Shown: positions 33,000 to 44,115, counted from the first letter of the stretch. The stretch: DNA of 64,000 nt from Ailanthus altissimus (GCA_946807835.1 OX327704.1:4526001-4590000), one strand, 5' to 3'. The notes: a model not told the origin generated them from the sequence alone. Numbers and translations are program-made.

Positions 33000-33683
33000 T
33001 TTAGATCAGAACCTCCACAGTCAATTACCTTCTTGTCTTTTCCCCACTCTATTAAATAAACAAATAAAAAGTGCCCTACATACTCTTGTAAAAGAAAATG
33101 CTCCGATGCTCAAGTCAATATTTGAGAAAGAAAAGAAAGTGTTGTAGTAGATGGGTGTATGCTCAAGAATGGCTTAGTGTGTTGTTAAAGATGCACATAA
33201 TTCGAGTGAATGAGTAGATACTTCTTCTCTTGTTGGAGAATTGAACAGTTTTTATAAGGTATGAATTTTAGTCCTTCTAAATATTCATTAACATGAAAGT
33301 TTAGTTCAATTTAAATTATAATTGAAACAATTCATATTCTTGTTATAGGATTTCTCTCCTTATTAATTAGTAGAGGGGTTTTAATGGGAATCATCTACTT
33401 TTTAAAAAAATTCTTCATTATGTTAAACTGGAATTCATCAATTAAATTAAACTCAAATTTGTAGTTTGATCAATTCCCATCTTCCCAAAATATCCATAGC
33501 CTGTTTTTGAAAATTATGGGTTAATGAAAATGAGTTGCCTATGTTGAAGGGTGGATCTGAAGCTAAATTGAGTTTTCTAACCTAAGTAACTAGGCTCACT
33601 TACACTAGTTTCTTCAATCAAATAAGGGAATTTGGATTGCTAATGCGCGAGTTAGTTGGACATGCTAAGAATAGGCTCAACAA
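33000..33683 (-). repeat. TAT-B 5' LTR (diverged)
   Basis: Its right part, about 33,500-33,683 ('gttgcctatgttgaagggtgg' through 'gctagg..ataggctcaaca'), parallels 18,240-18,377 and 7,160-7,293. The left part, with 'ctccgatgctcaagtcaatatttgaga' near 33,100, has the style of Tat R/U5 but does not obviously match the left LTRs. Boundaries are approximate. Confidence 0.5.
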
Positions 33684-34079
33684 ACTTGTATGAAGATAAA
33701 ATTAAAAACATATTTAAACATAAAAGTAATTATCAAAATTAATTTTTTTTAAAGTAACTCTTTCCTTACTTTTTAAAATCTATTGTAAAATAGGGTAATT
33801 TTGTCAAAAGTAATTTTGAAATTTTTTTATCAAACACCTAAATTAACTTTCAACTTTTCAAAATCACTTTTAACCTCTCCAACAACAATCTCAAACAAGC
33901 TCTAAGTAATATGCTAATATTTAATTAAATTATTAATAATATTATAATATTTCATTTAAATATCTTGTATTGGTTACAAATGATTAGATGTATAAAAGAG
34001 ATTCTTTTTTAACTTGAGAAGGAAGTCAAGAAAGTAATTTTTTAAATGTATCTCACTAAAGCTATAAGGAAAGATGGGA
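33684..34079. other. AT-rich intergenic sequence
   Basis: No gene or clear repeat. Contains short A/T runs and 'aactttcaacttttcaaaat' type text. Confidence 0.4.
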
Positions 34080-35870
34080 TGCTATCTCTCTTTCACCAAA
34101 AATTTTGGAAAAAAAATGAAGAGAAAGTTAAAAAGAGTTGTCTAGAGTTTTTAAATATAGATGGTGATTTGGGGGATATAAATTAAACTGTAATTGCCCT
34201 AATTCCAAAAGGAGAAGGCCCTTCAAATTATCGCTCAATCAGCCTCGGTAACAGGCTTTATAAAAAAAATATCTAAGACTATGGCCAATAAGATTCATGG
34301 AGGGAGGGGGTTTATTTTAGCCCGAAAGTTCAAGAAGACATTGCAGAAGCCATAGTCCTTTGTTTGGGGTTTCAATGGGTTGGATGTCATGCTAAATATT
34401 TTGGGCTTCCGTCTATTTGTGATAAAAAGAAGTGAAATTGTTTTTACACCCTGAAGGATAAAATTTGGCATAAATTGCATGGTTGGAAATCAAAGTTGTT
34501 TTCGGTAACCGGCAGAGAAGTTCTCCTTAAAGTTTGTGATTTAGGCGATTCCAGCCTACTCAATGAATTTTTTCAACTATCGAAGACAATCATTTAGGAG
34601 ATGGATAGTGTTTGTGCTAGATTCCGATGAGGTGGGTGTACGGAGAACCGAAAACTCCACTGGTGTTCGTGGGAGGAGCTGAGCAAGTTGAAGAAATATA
34701 AGGACCCTAGCTTTCAAAACTTTGAAGCCTTTAATAAGGCTATGTTAGCTAAACAGAGATGGTGTATATTAAATGAGCTTGACTCCCTTATGGCTCGAGT
34801 TATGAAGAGTTTTTGTTTCTCATAGACTTCTTTCTTGCAGACTAGAGCATATAATAATTCTTCCTTTATTTGGAAGAGTATTGTTAGGAGGAGAAAAATT
34901 TTCAATCAGGTCTTAGATGGCGTATTGGAAATGGAAACTCTGTGTCTACTTATCATGATCTTTGGCTTCCTAGACTTTTCTCCTTCAGGCCGCTCTATCC
35001 TCACAATCTTCTTGAGCATGCTAGAGTGGTTGACAGTATCACAGCTTCGGGATAATTAGATATTGATTCTATTCAGTCTTCCTTTACAGAGGATGAATCT
35101 AATTTAATTCTTGATTCCTCTCTTCTGATGATGAATGGAGAAGTCCAAGAATGTTTAATTAGGCACTTCGACAAATTTGGGTTTCGGTGAGAAGTGGATG
35201 TTGAATTGCAACTTCTGCAAAAATCATCCGTATAAAGGTTGTGGTCGAAGTTATGGAAATTGGCGATTCCGCCAAAAGTAAAGAGTCTTCCTTTGGCGTG
35301 TAACTAGAGACTGGCTCCCAACAAATGTGAATCTCCAAGACATCATGTTCCTATTTCTGAATGCTGTTCGCTTTGTGGGAAAGGAGCTGAAACAACCTTG
35401 CGCGCTCTTTGGTTATGTAAGGTATGGACCGAGATGAGATTATCAAACTCTTTCAACATTTTTTTTTTTTGTTGCTTCTTGCTGTGTATTTAATTTGGCG
35501 TCTTTGGTTCATCCGTGATCAAAAGATCCATAGTAGACCTTGTCTCAGTTCTGAACCAATGCTGGCGTGGGCAGAAAAGTTTTTAATAGAGTTCCAGTCA
35601 GCGAGGGAGGCATCTCCTCTAAGATAGGACTTCTCAATGGAAGCCACCAACAGGCGCTGCCCTAAAATTAAACACTGATGGTCGTCTAAACAGAACAGGT
35701 CTGGGCTTTGTTATCCGTCGGTCTGATGGTCGTGTCATGGTGGCTGGCTCAAAAAGCTTGGATGCTTGTTTCTTCGTTTTCATTGCAGATGCATTAGCAA
35801 TTCTTAAAGAGGAGTTAATATGCTTGTTTCTTCGTTTTCATACATAATCAACTTAAAAAAATAGATTCAT
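34080..35870 (+). pseudogene. LINE (L1-type) ORF2 remnant with C-terminal RNase H
   Basis: Plus-strand translation in shifting frames gives plant LINE ORF2 text in order. SLFHQKFWKKNEE and ALIPKGEGPSNYRSISLGNR (RT start, 34,090-34,260) come first. After a jump that skips the catalytic Y/F-x-D-D core come FGLPS (34,405), KLHGWKSKLFSVTGREVLLK (34,475), ARFR-GG and RKLHWCSWEELSKLKKYKD (34,615-34,705), FEAFNKAMLAKQRWCILNEL and NNSSFIWKSIVRRRK. The end, 35,638-35,825, is an RNase H domain: AALKLNTDGRLNRTGLGFVI, RRSDGRVMVAG, ADALAILKEEL. The 5' half of the LINE and the RT core are missing. No poly-A tail is obvious. Confidence 0.85.
35765..35846. repeat. 20-bp direct repeat at the LINE 3' end
   Basis: 'gcttgtttcttcgttttcat' occurs at about 35,767-35,787 and again at about 35,823-35,842, one copy inside and one after the RNase H frame. 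A local duplication, or the signature of a repair/deletion event, at the LINE end. Confidence 0.6.
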
Positions 35871-36423
35871 GGTGTGATACCTTATAATAAAACCTATGCT
35901 CGACAAAATATTAGATTGTATAAAATCACCGATGATGAATCCGCTTAAATTAAATTAAGGTCAACAATTATGCCACGATGTATTTAAAGTTTATATGTAT
36001 AGACTCGTATAACCATAAAATATTTGCTTATTTGAACATAATTTTATTTCTCTCTAAAGAAGGGGAATGATTAATTCAACGAAAAAAAATTAGTGTTAAT
36101 ATTTTACAAATTAGTGGTAGGTAACATTACCATGGAATAGCTCTATGATTCAGTTATTCTCATTTTGTCATTGATTGTACAAATATTTCATTATAAATTA
36201 AAGTTTTTGATTACATATTTCAACTTATAAAAGTATTTATAAATATTTATAATTATAATAAAAACGTGGAATATATAATGAACAATTTGAGATTAACAAA
36301 AAAAAATTAAAACTAAACAACATATTTGTAAACTTTTTTGAATACAACATCATAACAAAAGTAACTGACCTCGGCTCCATATGTTATTTATTTTCTTTAA
36401 ATAAGATTAAGAATGCCTTATTT
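35871..36423. other. AT-rich intergenic sequence
   Basis: No gene recognised. Immediately downstream of the Yippee-like gene on the minus strand. Would include its 3' UTR if the gene is transcribed. Confidence 0.4.
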
Positions 36424-36619
36424 TTATTCCTTAATCATCTTTTTTTTTGGACAAAATTCCTTAATCATCTTCAATTTCTCAATTATGAAATTGCCTTCCT
36501 TCCATTTGCTTTCGGCCTCATGAGCTCTTAAATAATTCCAGCCCAATTCCTCACCACAATTGCTCCATATGTTAACAAGTGCTTCTCTTCCTTTGTTCCC
36601 AAAACTACATTGTTTTTCC
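36424..36619 (-). CDS. Yippee-like last exon (frameshifted relative to family)
   Basis: The frame ending at the TAA (36,424-36,426) gives the LGW..LRAHE...KWKEG.FI.EK..MIKE C-terminus. The segment MIKE is followed by FCPKKK and MIKE again: a 20-25-bp duplication ('ttaatcatctt' twice in the DNA) lengthens the tail by about ten residues. Confidence 0.6.
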
Positions 36620-37237
36620 CTACATAGAAAGAAACACCCAAAAAAAATTAGAAAGAAAAAAACACTGAATTATACAACTGAATTTTGGACATAATTTCAT
36701 GAAAATTTGTTTTATATATAAACACACACTTTTGATTATATATATATATACATATATTAATATGATAAAAACACAATAAAAATTAATAATAGGGATGGGG
36801 AAAAAGCATTCATTATCTTCTATTATCTTTTTGGAAAAAAAAAAGAAAAGAAAAATGACAAACATCCACCAAATAAAGCAAAAGATGTAATATTAAAAAT
36901 TCTCCTCCAATTACAATTAAATGACACCAAAAAAAAAAATTAGCCAATAGAAAAACCATATCAATGCCATTATACAATTCTTCTTCCAAACTTTTTATAT
37001 CAAAAATATTAATAGAAATAACAATATATATGGAATGGTGAATTTACAAAAGAATGGCACCTAATATAAACCTTTTTTCAAATGGTGAGTTTCAAGAATG
37101 ATTGATATAAACAAGGGATTAAACATCACAATTGATCTCACATCAGTTCAAAATAAACAATAAACCAGAAAAGGTAAATAAAATGGGTTTTTTTTAATTA
37201 AAATAAAAAAGAGAGAAGAATATGAGTCAATAGCCAC

Positions 37238-37330
37238 CTGAAAATATTCAGAGATAAGATCATCATGAAAGGCAACAGTATTAAGGCAATTTCTGCAGCT
37301 GTAAAAGAAATGACCATCCAACTCCCCCAT
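37238..37330 (-). CDS. Yippee-like exon 1
   Basis: ATG at 37,328-37,330, open to the GT donor at 37,236-37,237. It encodes MGELDGH followed by the C-R-N-C zinc pair and the HDD-LIS-x2-FQ signature. A TATA-like CTTATATAAG lies about 65-75 bp upstream on the minus strand (near 37,395-37,404). The start ATG is the only one near the motif. Confidence 0.65.
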
Positions 37331-37410
37331 TTAATTTCAACTGAAAAAGGGATTAATGATCACCTCCATGCTTCTGTATAGATTGCATGGAAGCTTATAT
37401 AAGTTTTTTC

Positions 37411-37642
37411 AATTAAATAAGAAAATTGTCATTTTAGTTTTTATGTTTTTGTTGAATTATTCATTAGATTTATAATATTTTAAAAATTATCAACTGTGTT
37501 TTTGAATGATAAAAATGATCATATTTCAAAATGAAAATAGTAGTAAAAATGTCCTTAAAAGACAAAATTGATAATTTTTGAAATATTATGAACCAAGTAA
37601 TTCAACAAAAATGCACTAAACAGTCAATTTTCTAATTAAATA
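37411..37642. mobile_element. Mutator-type MITE, 214 bp, with 9-bp TSD
   Basis: Element 37,420-37,633 starts AGAAAATTG and ends CAATTTTCT. The two halves are imperfect inverted repeats over about 100 bp ('gttgaatta.t...ataatatt.taaaaattatcaa' and its complement). It is flanked by the perfect 9-mer AATTAAATA at 37,411-37,419 and 37,634-37,642. A 9-bp duplication with long terminal inverted repeats is the hallmark of Mutator-like elements. It has no coding capacity and would fold into a hairpin. It lies 81 bp upstream of the Yippee-like ATG. Confidence 0.85.
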
Positions 37643-38400
37643 TTATTTTTTAATGATTTTACTTTTCAAAATAAATATTTTTTAAACTTTGGCTTCTGAA
37701 AAATTTTAAATTTGATAATATGATTTTCCAAAGCGTAAATTTTTTCCCTAAATTTTTTTTAACCCCACTTTTCAAGTTATGGTTTTACTTTTAGTCACAC
37801 CTTTCAATTAATGTCAAAGTTTTGAGTTTGAAAGAAGTCAGTTTCCAGAAGTAGAAGATTTCCATGCTGTAATACATTTCTAAACCTTTAAAAATTAATA
37901 AATTTGTGAGCAATTACAAGAACAAGAATCAATATTTTGTTAGTTCATCAAATTCATATAAACTCCGACAGAGACTTACAAAAGGAGTGGGAGCAGTAGC
38001 AGTAGCAGATTTGCACACAGTCATCGAGGCATACAAATTTTATTTATTTATTTGAAATATTCAAAATTTATCTTGGTGCCTATAAAAGCAAGAATACAAT
38101 TTAAATAGTGCTAAATGTTAGCTCAGCTTAAGAAATTTACTGAGAGAGAGAAGAAGTTGAGTTCAGAGTGCAGACTAAAAAGTGAGGAAGTGAGGGAGCG
38201 GGAGAAAAGCAATTGAAGATAGGCTCTCTTTGGCTGACATGTGGCAACAAATACTTGAGACAGAAAAAAGAATATCAAAGAGATCCTGTAAATTTTTATA
38301 AGTTATTAATATAATTTGTCTAATTTTATTTAGGGTGACACTATTTGCATTATAAAAAATATATTTTGAACACCTTTTTACTTTGGACGCCCATATAATA
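37643..38400. other. Intergenic sequence, no gene recognised
   Basis: AT-rich. 37,980-38,030 has '(gcagta)3'-like 'gggagcagtagcagtagcagattt', and 38,130-38,215 is purine-rich ('gagagagaagaagttgag'). No supported ORF. Confidence 0.4.
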
Positions 38401-38410
38401 AATTCTAGAG

Positions 38411-41400
38411 TTTTTTTGTTTCACTTTGCACACTCTTTCAAATTTTAAAATAGTCAACAATTAAACTTTTTTTATTCTTTATTTTTTCTTTTTTACCTTT
38501 TTATATTAATAAAATTGATCATCACAATTAATATATCTTTTTTTCTTACAAATGTCACCGCTCTTGTTATATTATTTCCATCTCTTGAAACTTCAATTTT
38601 TTTTTCTCAGCTATATTTAATATTGTATTATTTTCTTAACTCTCTTTTTAGACTATCTTGCAAACAACCTATTTTAATTACCTCGGGCTCCTAGTTAATT
38701 TTTTCTCCCTATTTTTGGTTAAATCTTTTTTTTCAAATCTCTTGTTCTAGCGAAATCCCATTAAAATAATCTTAATATACTTTAGATAAAATTCATCGAC
38801 AAATATTTTGGTACAACTTTTTTCATAAATAAGTTCTTATATTTATATAATTTTTTCAACGCTTAGAAGAATAAGAGGAATAGATAGGTACATAATCCTC
38901 ATGCTTAGTAATACCTCTAATTCTTTTAATTAAGAGTTGTTGTTTCTGTTTCTGTTACACTTGGTTTGCTTGAACAACATCATTGACATATGTGTTTAAC
39001 CTTTTTTTGTCCACTCTTATGAATGGCCAACAAATTTGGGCTTGGTTGGTTATGTCGTTAACTAAAAGGATCATCACCTCAATTTTATGATTTTTATATT
39101 AATCGCATTTAGTATAAACTTAAACTAAAAAAGTACTTTGACGGCCTATGATCAATCCATAAAAACTTACCTAAAAATATAAACTCAAAACAAGTACACA
39201 TTTGAGCTTTATTGACCTACAATAACTAGTAGAGTTATCCAACCTAGCAATTGAAAACTATTTATTTTGGTAACTATATAAACTAACACAACCTTTCTAG
39301 AGCTTTTAAAAATATTATGCTAACTAAATTATTTGCGAAACTAGAATAAGTCAAAGATAGGCTTAAAAAAGAAAAAACATGGACGGAAGAGACTAACTAT
39401 TTTTCTTTCTAGCACCAAGGATGATTACCACACAAGGAGCCTTGCTATTCATTTCGCAATATTTGTACCTCCTTTCAAGGTCCTTGATTCTTTGGTCTAT
39501 TGCACACATGCGGTCTCCTATGATAGCAAGGTTCATCATATACATGTGTCTCAAAAGAGTTGTTAAAAATCTTTATTATTGATGCTGGTCATTCTCTACT
39601 TATTGTATTTCCTCTCTAATTTAGTAAGTCTTTCTACAATAGTCATAGTTCATCAATCACATTAATAAGTTCTTTGACTTTCTTTTAAAAGGTTTATCAA
39701 CCCTCTTTTTATAAAGTGTGGAGTATTCCCACCATGTGGCATGAATTTCATGTCCAATAAAATCCTTACTAATTTTTTACAATTGAGTACTATCATACCT
39801 TTTTAATGAACAAACTACCTTGCAAAAGAACATAAAAACGTTGTGTAAAGTTTGTTCACATAGGCAATGTGATTTAGAAGGGGTGGCAGTAAGCTTACAT
39901 CATATGCACAAATGCTACCCAGTATACCCAACCACATTCCATTCTTATGCCTTTTTTTATTGCCATGGAAACTTGTCCTGTTAAGCATGCTAACTATATT
40001 AAGAACCTTATAAAGCAATAGAGAAGATAAGAAAGGAATCCTCAATTGCTTTATGCCCAACTAGTAGCCATCAATATTACTTGCAAAAAAAACTTAAAAA
40101 TAGTGGAAAACTTAAAACCTCAACAAAACCTGAAAATAGATAACTTAAAATTAATAGAACCTTAAACCAAGTATTTAAAGCCTTTCAAACACTTCAAACA
40201 CCCAAAGGGACACTTGAAAGGCTCCAAGTGCCCTTTTTGCGTGTTATGCCCTGTAAAGTCCAAACTGTTTTGCTTTAAGTGCCCTTTTCACCTTAAGGAA
40301 GAAAACAAGAAATTCATCGATATACCAAATGGGGCCTTTTATTTATAAAGAAATGATAAAAGATCTATTAATTAACTGATTGCGCCAGTAAACAATTGAT
40401 CTATGAATTCCTTACTCTAGTAAGGTATACTTGTACCTATTGTACTTAAATGTGCAAACAATTGATCTATGAATTCCTTACCCTATTAACATATGCTTGT
40501 ATCTGTCTTGTACTAAAAAATAAAAATAAAAAAGCTCTATAACTTAGGTAAACAAACTTTCGAAGGGGAACCTCCTAATGTACACAGTACAATGTCTTAA
40601 TTATTCCACTTAGCCTCTGTGCTACTGCCAACCTTGAAACTCCACTTGAAGATAGTTCTGAAGGAAGATGAAGACATCTTACCAATGACATAACCTTTGT
40701 TTGCTTTACTAGTTTTCGTGTTACTTCGCAAAGTAGTTTGTTCATCAAAAAGGCATAATAGTACTCAACTGTAAAAAACTAGTAGAGATTATATTTGGCA
40801 TCAAATTCGTACAGTGTGGCGAGATTACTCTATACTATAAATAAAGGTCCAATAAGCCTTCTAAAATAAAGTTAGAAATTATTTGCAGAGTTAATGGACT
40901 ATAGCTATTGTAAAAAGGTTTGCTCAAGTTAGAGAGAAAATACAGCACGTAGAGAACCTACGTTAATGCCAGACTGTTAATAGCCTTTTTGGGACACGCA
41001 GTTGGTGAACTTTCTCATTATAGGAAACCATAACGCGCAACAGACCAAAGAATTAAGGACCTCAAAAGGAGACTACAAATGCTGCAAAATGAACAACAAG
41101 AACCCCGTGCGAGGACAATCATTCTTGGTGATTAGAGAGAATAGAATGAAAATAAGTAATTAGTCTTTTCCATTCCCTAGTTTTCTTCTAAGGTCTATCC
41201 CATAACTTAAGTTATGCAAATAATGTAATTAGTATAGCACTTTTAAAGCTCTAGAAAGACGTGTTGCGGGTCAATAATACTTGAACATATACTTTTTTTG
41301 AGTTCCTATTTTTATTTAAATTTTTATGATTAATCATAGGTCGTAAAACACTTTTTTGTCTTGAGTTTATACTAAATACGATTAATATAAAAATCGTAAC

Positions 41401-42125
41401 ATTTAGGTGATGATCCTCTTACTTAACAACATAACAGGGCAAACCCAAAACTGACTTGTGGTGCATCCATCAAAAATGGATAAAAAAATGTCAACAATGA
41501 TGCATTCTTCAAAATGAACCAAATGTATCAAGGAAAAGGAACAAGAAATCTTAATTAAAAGAATTAAAAGTATAACCAAGCATGAAAATTATACACTTAT
41601 CTGTTCTTCTTACTCAATTAAAAGATTGATAAAATTATATCAAAATAATATAAGAATTTTTTTATGAAAAGATGTACTAAAATATTTGTCACAGAATTTT
41701 ACCTAAACTAAATTAAGATGATTTTAATTGTATTTCGCTAAAAAAAAAAAGAAATTTAACCAAAAAAAGGAGCAAAAATTAACTAGGATACTAAGATAAC
41801 TAAAATAGGTTGTTTACAAGATGGTTGTCGACTTGCAAACCTCTTCCAATATGCGTAAAATGAGAGCTGGAAAAATAAAACAATATTAGACGCAAATGGA
41901 AAAAAAAGAAATCGAAATTTCAAGAAATAAGAAATATATCACAACAAAACTATCGTTAAATGAGGAAAAAAATTGGTGACATTTGCACGAAAAAAGATAT
42001 ATTAACTATGATGATTAGTTTTATTAACATAATGAGGTAAAAAAGAAAACAGAAACAACAAAATTAATGGAGTACTATTTTGGAATTTAAAAGAGTGTGC
42101 AAAGCACCCAAAAAAAAAAAAAAAT
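38411..42125. mobile_element. 3.7-kb element with ~1.1-kb terminal inverted repeats
   Basis: 38,411-39,575 and 40,975-42,125 are inverted copies over their length with scattered indels. Outer ends read TT(T)CACTTTGCACACTC on the left and GGGTGCTTTGCACACTC (minus) on the right. Matching inner landmarks include 'ctcttgttctagcgaaat', 'gttgtttctgtttctg' and 'aggatcatcacct', each found in complement on the right arm. Arms include related coding-like text (DQRIKDLERRY on the minus strand near 39,470, DQRIKDLKRRL on the plus strand near 41,055). No transposase was recognised. No clear target duplication could be fixed because poly-A/T runs blur the ends. Most likely a long-TIR Mutator-like or foldback element. 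Confidence 0.75.
39815..40060 (-). CDS. Unrecognised 81-codon frame in the loop of the long-TIR element
   Basis: Minus frame with 'NRTSFHGNKKRHKNGMWLGI' in the middle and hydrophobic flanks. It lies in the single-copy interior (39,576-40,974) of the inverted-repeat element, where a captured gene piece would sit. I do not recognise it and chance cannot be excluded. Confidence 0.15.
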   Translation of the reverse strand: MGIKQLRIPFLSSLLLYKVLNIVSMLNRTSFHGNKKRHKNGMWLGILGSICAYDVSLLPPLLNHIAYVNKLYTTFLCSFAR

Positions 42126-42129
42126 TGGC

Positions 42130-42690
42130 TTCAATTAATAATTTTAAGTTTAAGGTGTTGACTAATAATATGACATGAAAATGAAAAATTAAATATAATT
42201 TAAAAGTTGGGATCCAGAAAGCTTTAGTCCAATAATAGGAGTAGATCGTATTATAAGATGTCACCAATTGTCCATTATAATTAACTAATAGCAATTGTTT
42301 AGATAAGAAATGAAGGAATCGATCAATTAACCTATTACAACGAGTTTAAGTGGCCTTTGTCTCAAATTGAAAAGAAAAGAAAAAGAGAGACAATGAATTC
42401 AGGCACAACTTCTCTAGCTAGCTAGTTATAATTTATAATAAGTTTATAAGAGTAAGTTATATATGTCTAAAGTCGTCAAATTTGAAATATGTCGCCATCA
42501 TTTTGTTTAATGCATTCAGAAGCAAAGTAGCAATGATAAAACCAAAAGTTTTGAGTAATTAATTTATGGATATCTATGCTAACAATGGACTATTTCGACT
42601 TATTCCTAAAACCAATTTAGTTTTGTTTTTTAAAAACAATTGTACTCAATTATTGATGATAATAGAGTTAAAGTTTTGTTTGAAATTGTA
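42130..42690 (+). repeat. ~500-bp direct duplication, copy 1
   Basis: Starts 'aataattttaagtttaaggtgtt' and ends near 'attgatgataatagagttaaagttttg'. Includes 'ctctagctagctagttataatttataataa' and 'caaattgtttagataagaaat'-type landmarks shared with 43,525-44,018. Extends almost to the right end of the long-TIR element. Confidence 0.8.
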
Positions 42691-42838
42691 GAGTCTATTT
42701 GATAAAGAGATGATTCCATTGTGCTTTAGAAGCACAACACTTAAATTGTTTGGTAAACTCTAATTTCACTCTACATCTACATCTAGGTATTTATCACGCT
42801 ATTTTATAATACATTAAAATTCCAAAGAACAATAGTAC

Positions 42839-43020
42839 TTGGTAAATCTCGCAATCATTATTTCAAGTTCCAAACATTTAGGTGTTTATAAGTTTGAACA
42901 ATTAAAGTGTTTGGTATTCTGCAACCATTATTTCAAGTTCCAAGCATCTAGGCGTTTATAAGTTAGAATACTTAAAAGTGTTTGCTACATCCGGCAACCA
43001 TTATTCAAGTTCCAAAGAAA
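42839..43020. repeat. Minisatellite, 70-74-bp unit, ~2.6 copies
   Basis: The block 'gcaa(t/c)cattatttcaagttccaa' then '.catcta/tttaggcgtttataagtt' recurs at 42,852, 42,922 and 42,996. Units differ at several positions. Confidence 0.75.
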
Positions 43021-43524
43021 AGGATAATAAATTCAAAATACATACGAAATGGTATCAAAACTATATTCATAAAAATAAACAATATATTCACAAATAATAG
43101 GAATTAGTATGACTTAGTTATAACAAAAAATAGCCCCAAAGCTCTATATATTATATTTTTTTAATTAAATCCAAAAAAATTAATTACAATAAATAATTAA
43201 ATTAAAAAATCCATAAAATAAAATATTAAATCAGTTTTTTTTTTTGGTTGTATAAACTATAATTTATTAATCAGATTCAGTTTTTTCTTTTATTGTAAAT
43301 AAGACTCAGTTTAACTAATAAACAAATAATTATACTTAACATATAAATAAATGATAAATCAATTATAATTAACTAGATATCTACATTTAACTATTTAAAC
43401 ATTATAAAAAAAACTATTTAAACATTATAAATCAGTAATATATTTAATTTTGAATAATTAACAACAAATAGAGCTAGATGATTCAATTAAAAACTGAAAA
43501 ACAAAAAATAATATACATATATAA
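43021..43524. other. AT-rich sequence, no gene
   Basis: Spacer between the two direct copies. Poly-T runs near 43,240 and nothing coding. Confidence 0.4.
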
Positions 43525-44018
43525 CAATTTTAAGTTTAAGGTGTTTAATAATAATATGACATGAAAATGAAAAATGGGGGTTAGGTAGTATAAGAAGATG
43601 TTACCAATTATCCATTACAATTAGCTAATAGCAATTGTTTAGATAAGAAATTCAGGATTTGATCAATTAACCAATTATGATGGGTTTAAGTGGCTTTTGC
43701 CTCAAATTAAAAAGAAAAAATAATTGAGACAGTGAATTTGGACACAAATTCTCTAGCTAGCTAGTTATAATTTATAATAAATTTACAAGGATAAAGTTAT
43801 ATGTCTAAAGTCTTCAAATTTGAAATATGTTGCCATCGTCTTTTTTCTAATCCATTCAGAAGACAAGTTGCAATGAGGAAACCAAAAGTTTTGAATATTT
43901 AATTTACGGATAGATACGCTAATTTAGACTTATTCCATAAACCCAGTTTAGTTTTAAAAAAAAAGAAATAAACCAATTGCACTCAATTATTGATGATAAT
44001 AGAATTACGGTTTTGGGA
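43525..44018 (+). repeat. ~500-bp direct duplication, copy 2
   Basis: Same order as 42,130-42,690, about 1.4 kb apart, with substitutions and a deletion near 43,575 relative to copy 1. It ends exactly where the GC-rich possible first exon (minus) begins, so it may be intron sequence of that gene. Confidence 0.8.
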
Positions 44019-44028
44019 GAGAAATTAC

Positions 44029-44115
44029 CGGGTGGATTTCGCCGGAGCAGCGACGGTAAAGCTGGACGGTGGCCGGAAGACGGTGAGGCCGATGGTGGGG
44101 CGCCGTAACTGACAT
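44029..44115 (-). CDS. Possible first exon of an unrecognised gene
   Basis: A minus-strand ATG (44,113-44,115) opens 29 codons (MSVTAPHHRPHR... ending ...RRCSGEIHP) and runs to CACCCG|GTAATTTC, a good plant donor. The GC content is far above that of the neighbours, as in plant first exons. Upstream on the same strand lie a CT-rich leader, a TATA-like CATATATG and a G-box. I do not recognise the peptide and no further exon was found to the left, where repeats follow, so this may be a decapitated or captured gene end. Confidence 0.3.

Larger units (their letters stand above)
17702..33683 (-). mobile_element. TAT-B: Tat-lineage Ty3/gypsy element containing two nested elements
   Basis: Minus-strand element with a 3' LTR (17,702-18,377), polypurine tract (about 18,380-18,394), RNase H (18,490-19,260), reverse transcriptase (19,261-20,340), protease (20,560-20,920), gag split by Athila-1 (21,000-21,771 and 31,927-32,640), a PBS (about 32,972-32,991) and a 5' LTR (about 33,000-33,683). 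Integrase and the antisense-ORF region are missing: RNase H sits only about 0.1 kb from the polypurine tract. All coding parts carry stops. Its left LTR begins inside the RNase H remnant of TAT-A. Confidence 0.7.
36424..37330 (-). pseudogene. Yippee-like zinc-binding protein gene, damaged or incompletely visible
   Basis: Minus-strand gene with two recognisable exons. Exon 1, 37,238-37,330 (31 codons), reads FFYSCRNCLNTVAFHDDLIS then EYFQ and ends at CAG|GTGGCT. It carries the first C-x2-C zinc pair and stops at the same residue as exon 1 of plant Yippee genes. The last exon, 36,424-36,619, follows a pyrimidine-rich acceptor (ttctatgtag) and has CGEELGWNYLRAHEAESKWK and EGNFIIEKLKMIKE, the conserved Yippee C-terminus. 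NNVVLGTKEEKHLLTYG is in a different frame of the same exon, so about 20 nt (the 'GLHTVAD' region) seem lost. The second zinc pair lacks one Cys (IWSNC). The middle exon (RHGRAYLF) was not found. Family role is unclear beyond a zinc-binding fold. Confidence 0.7.
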
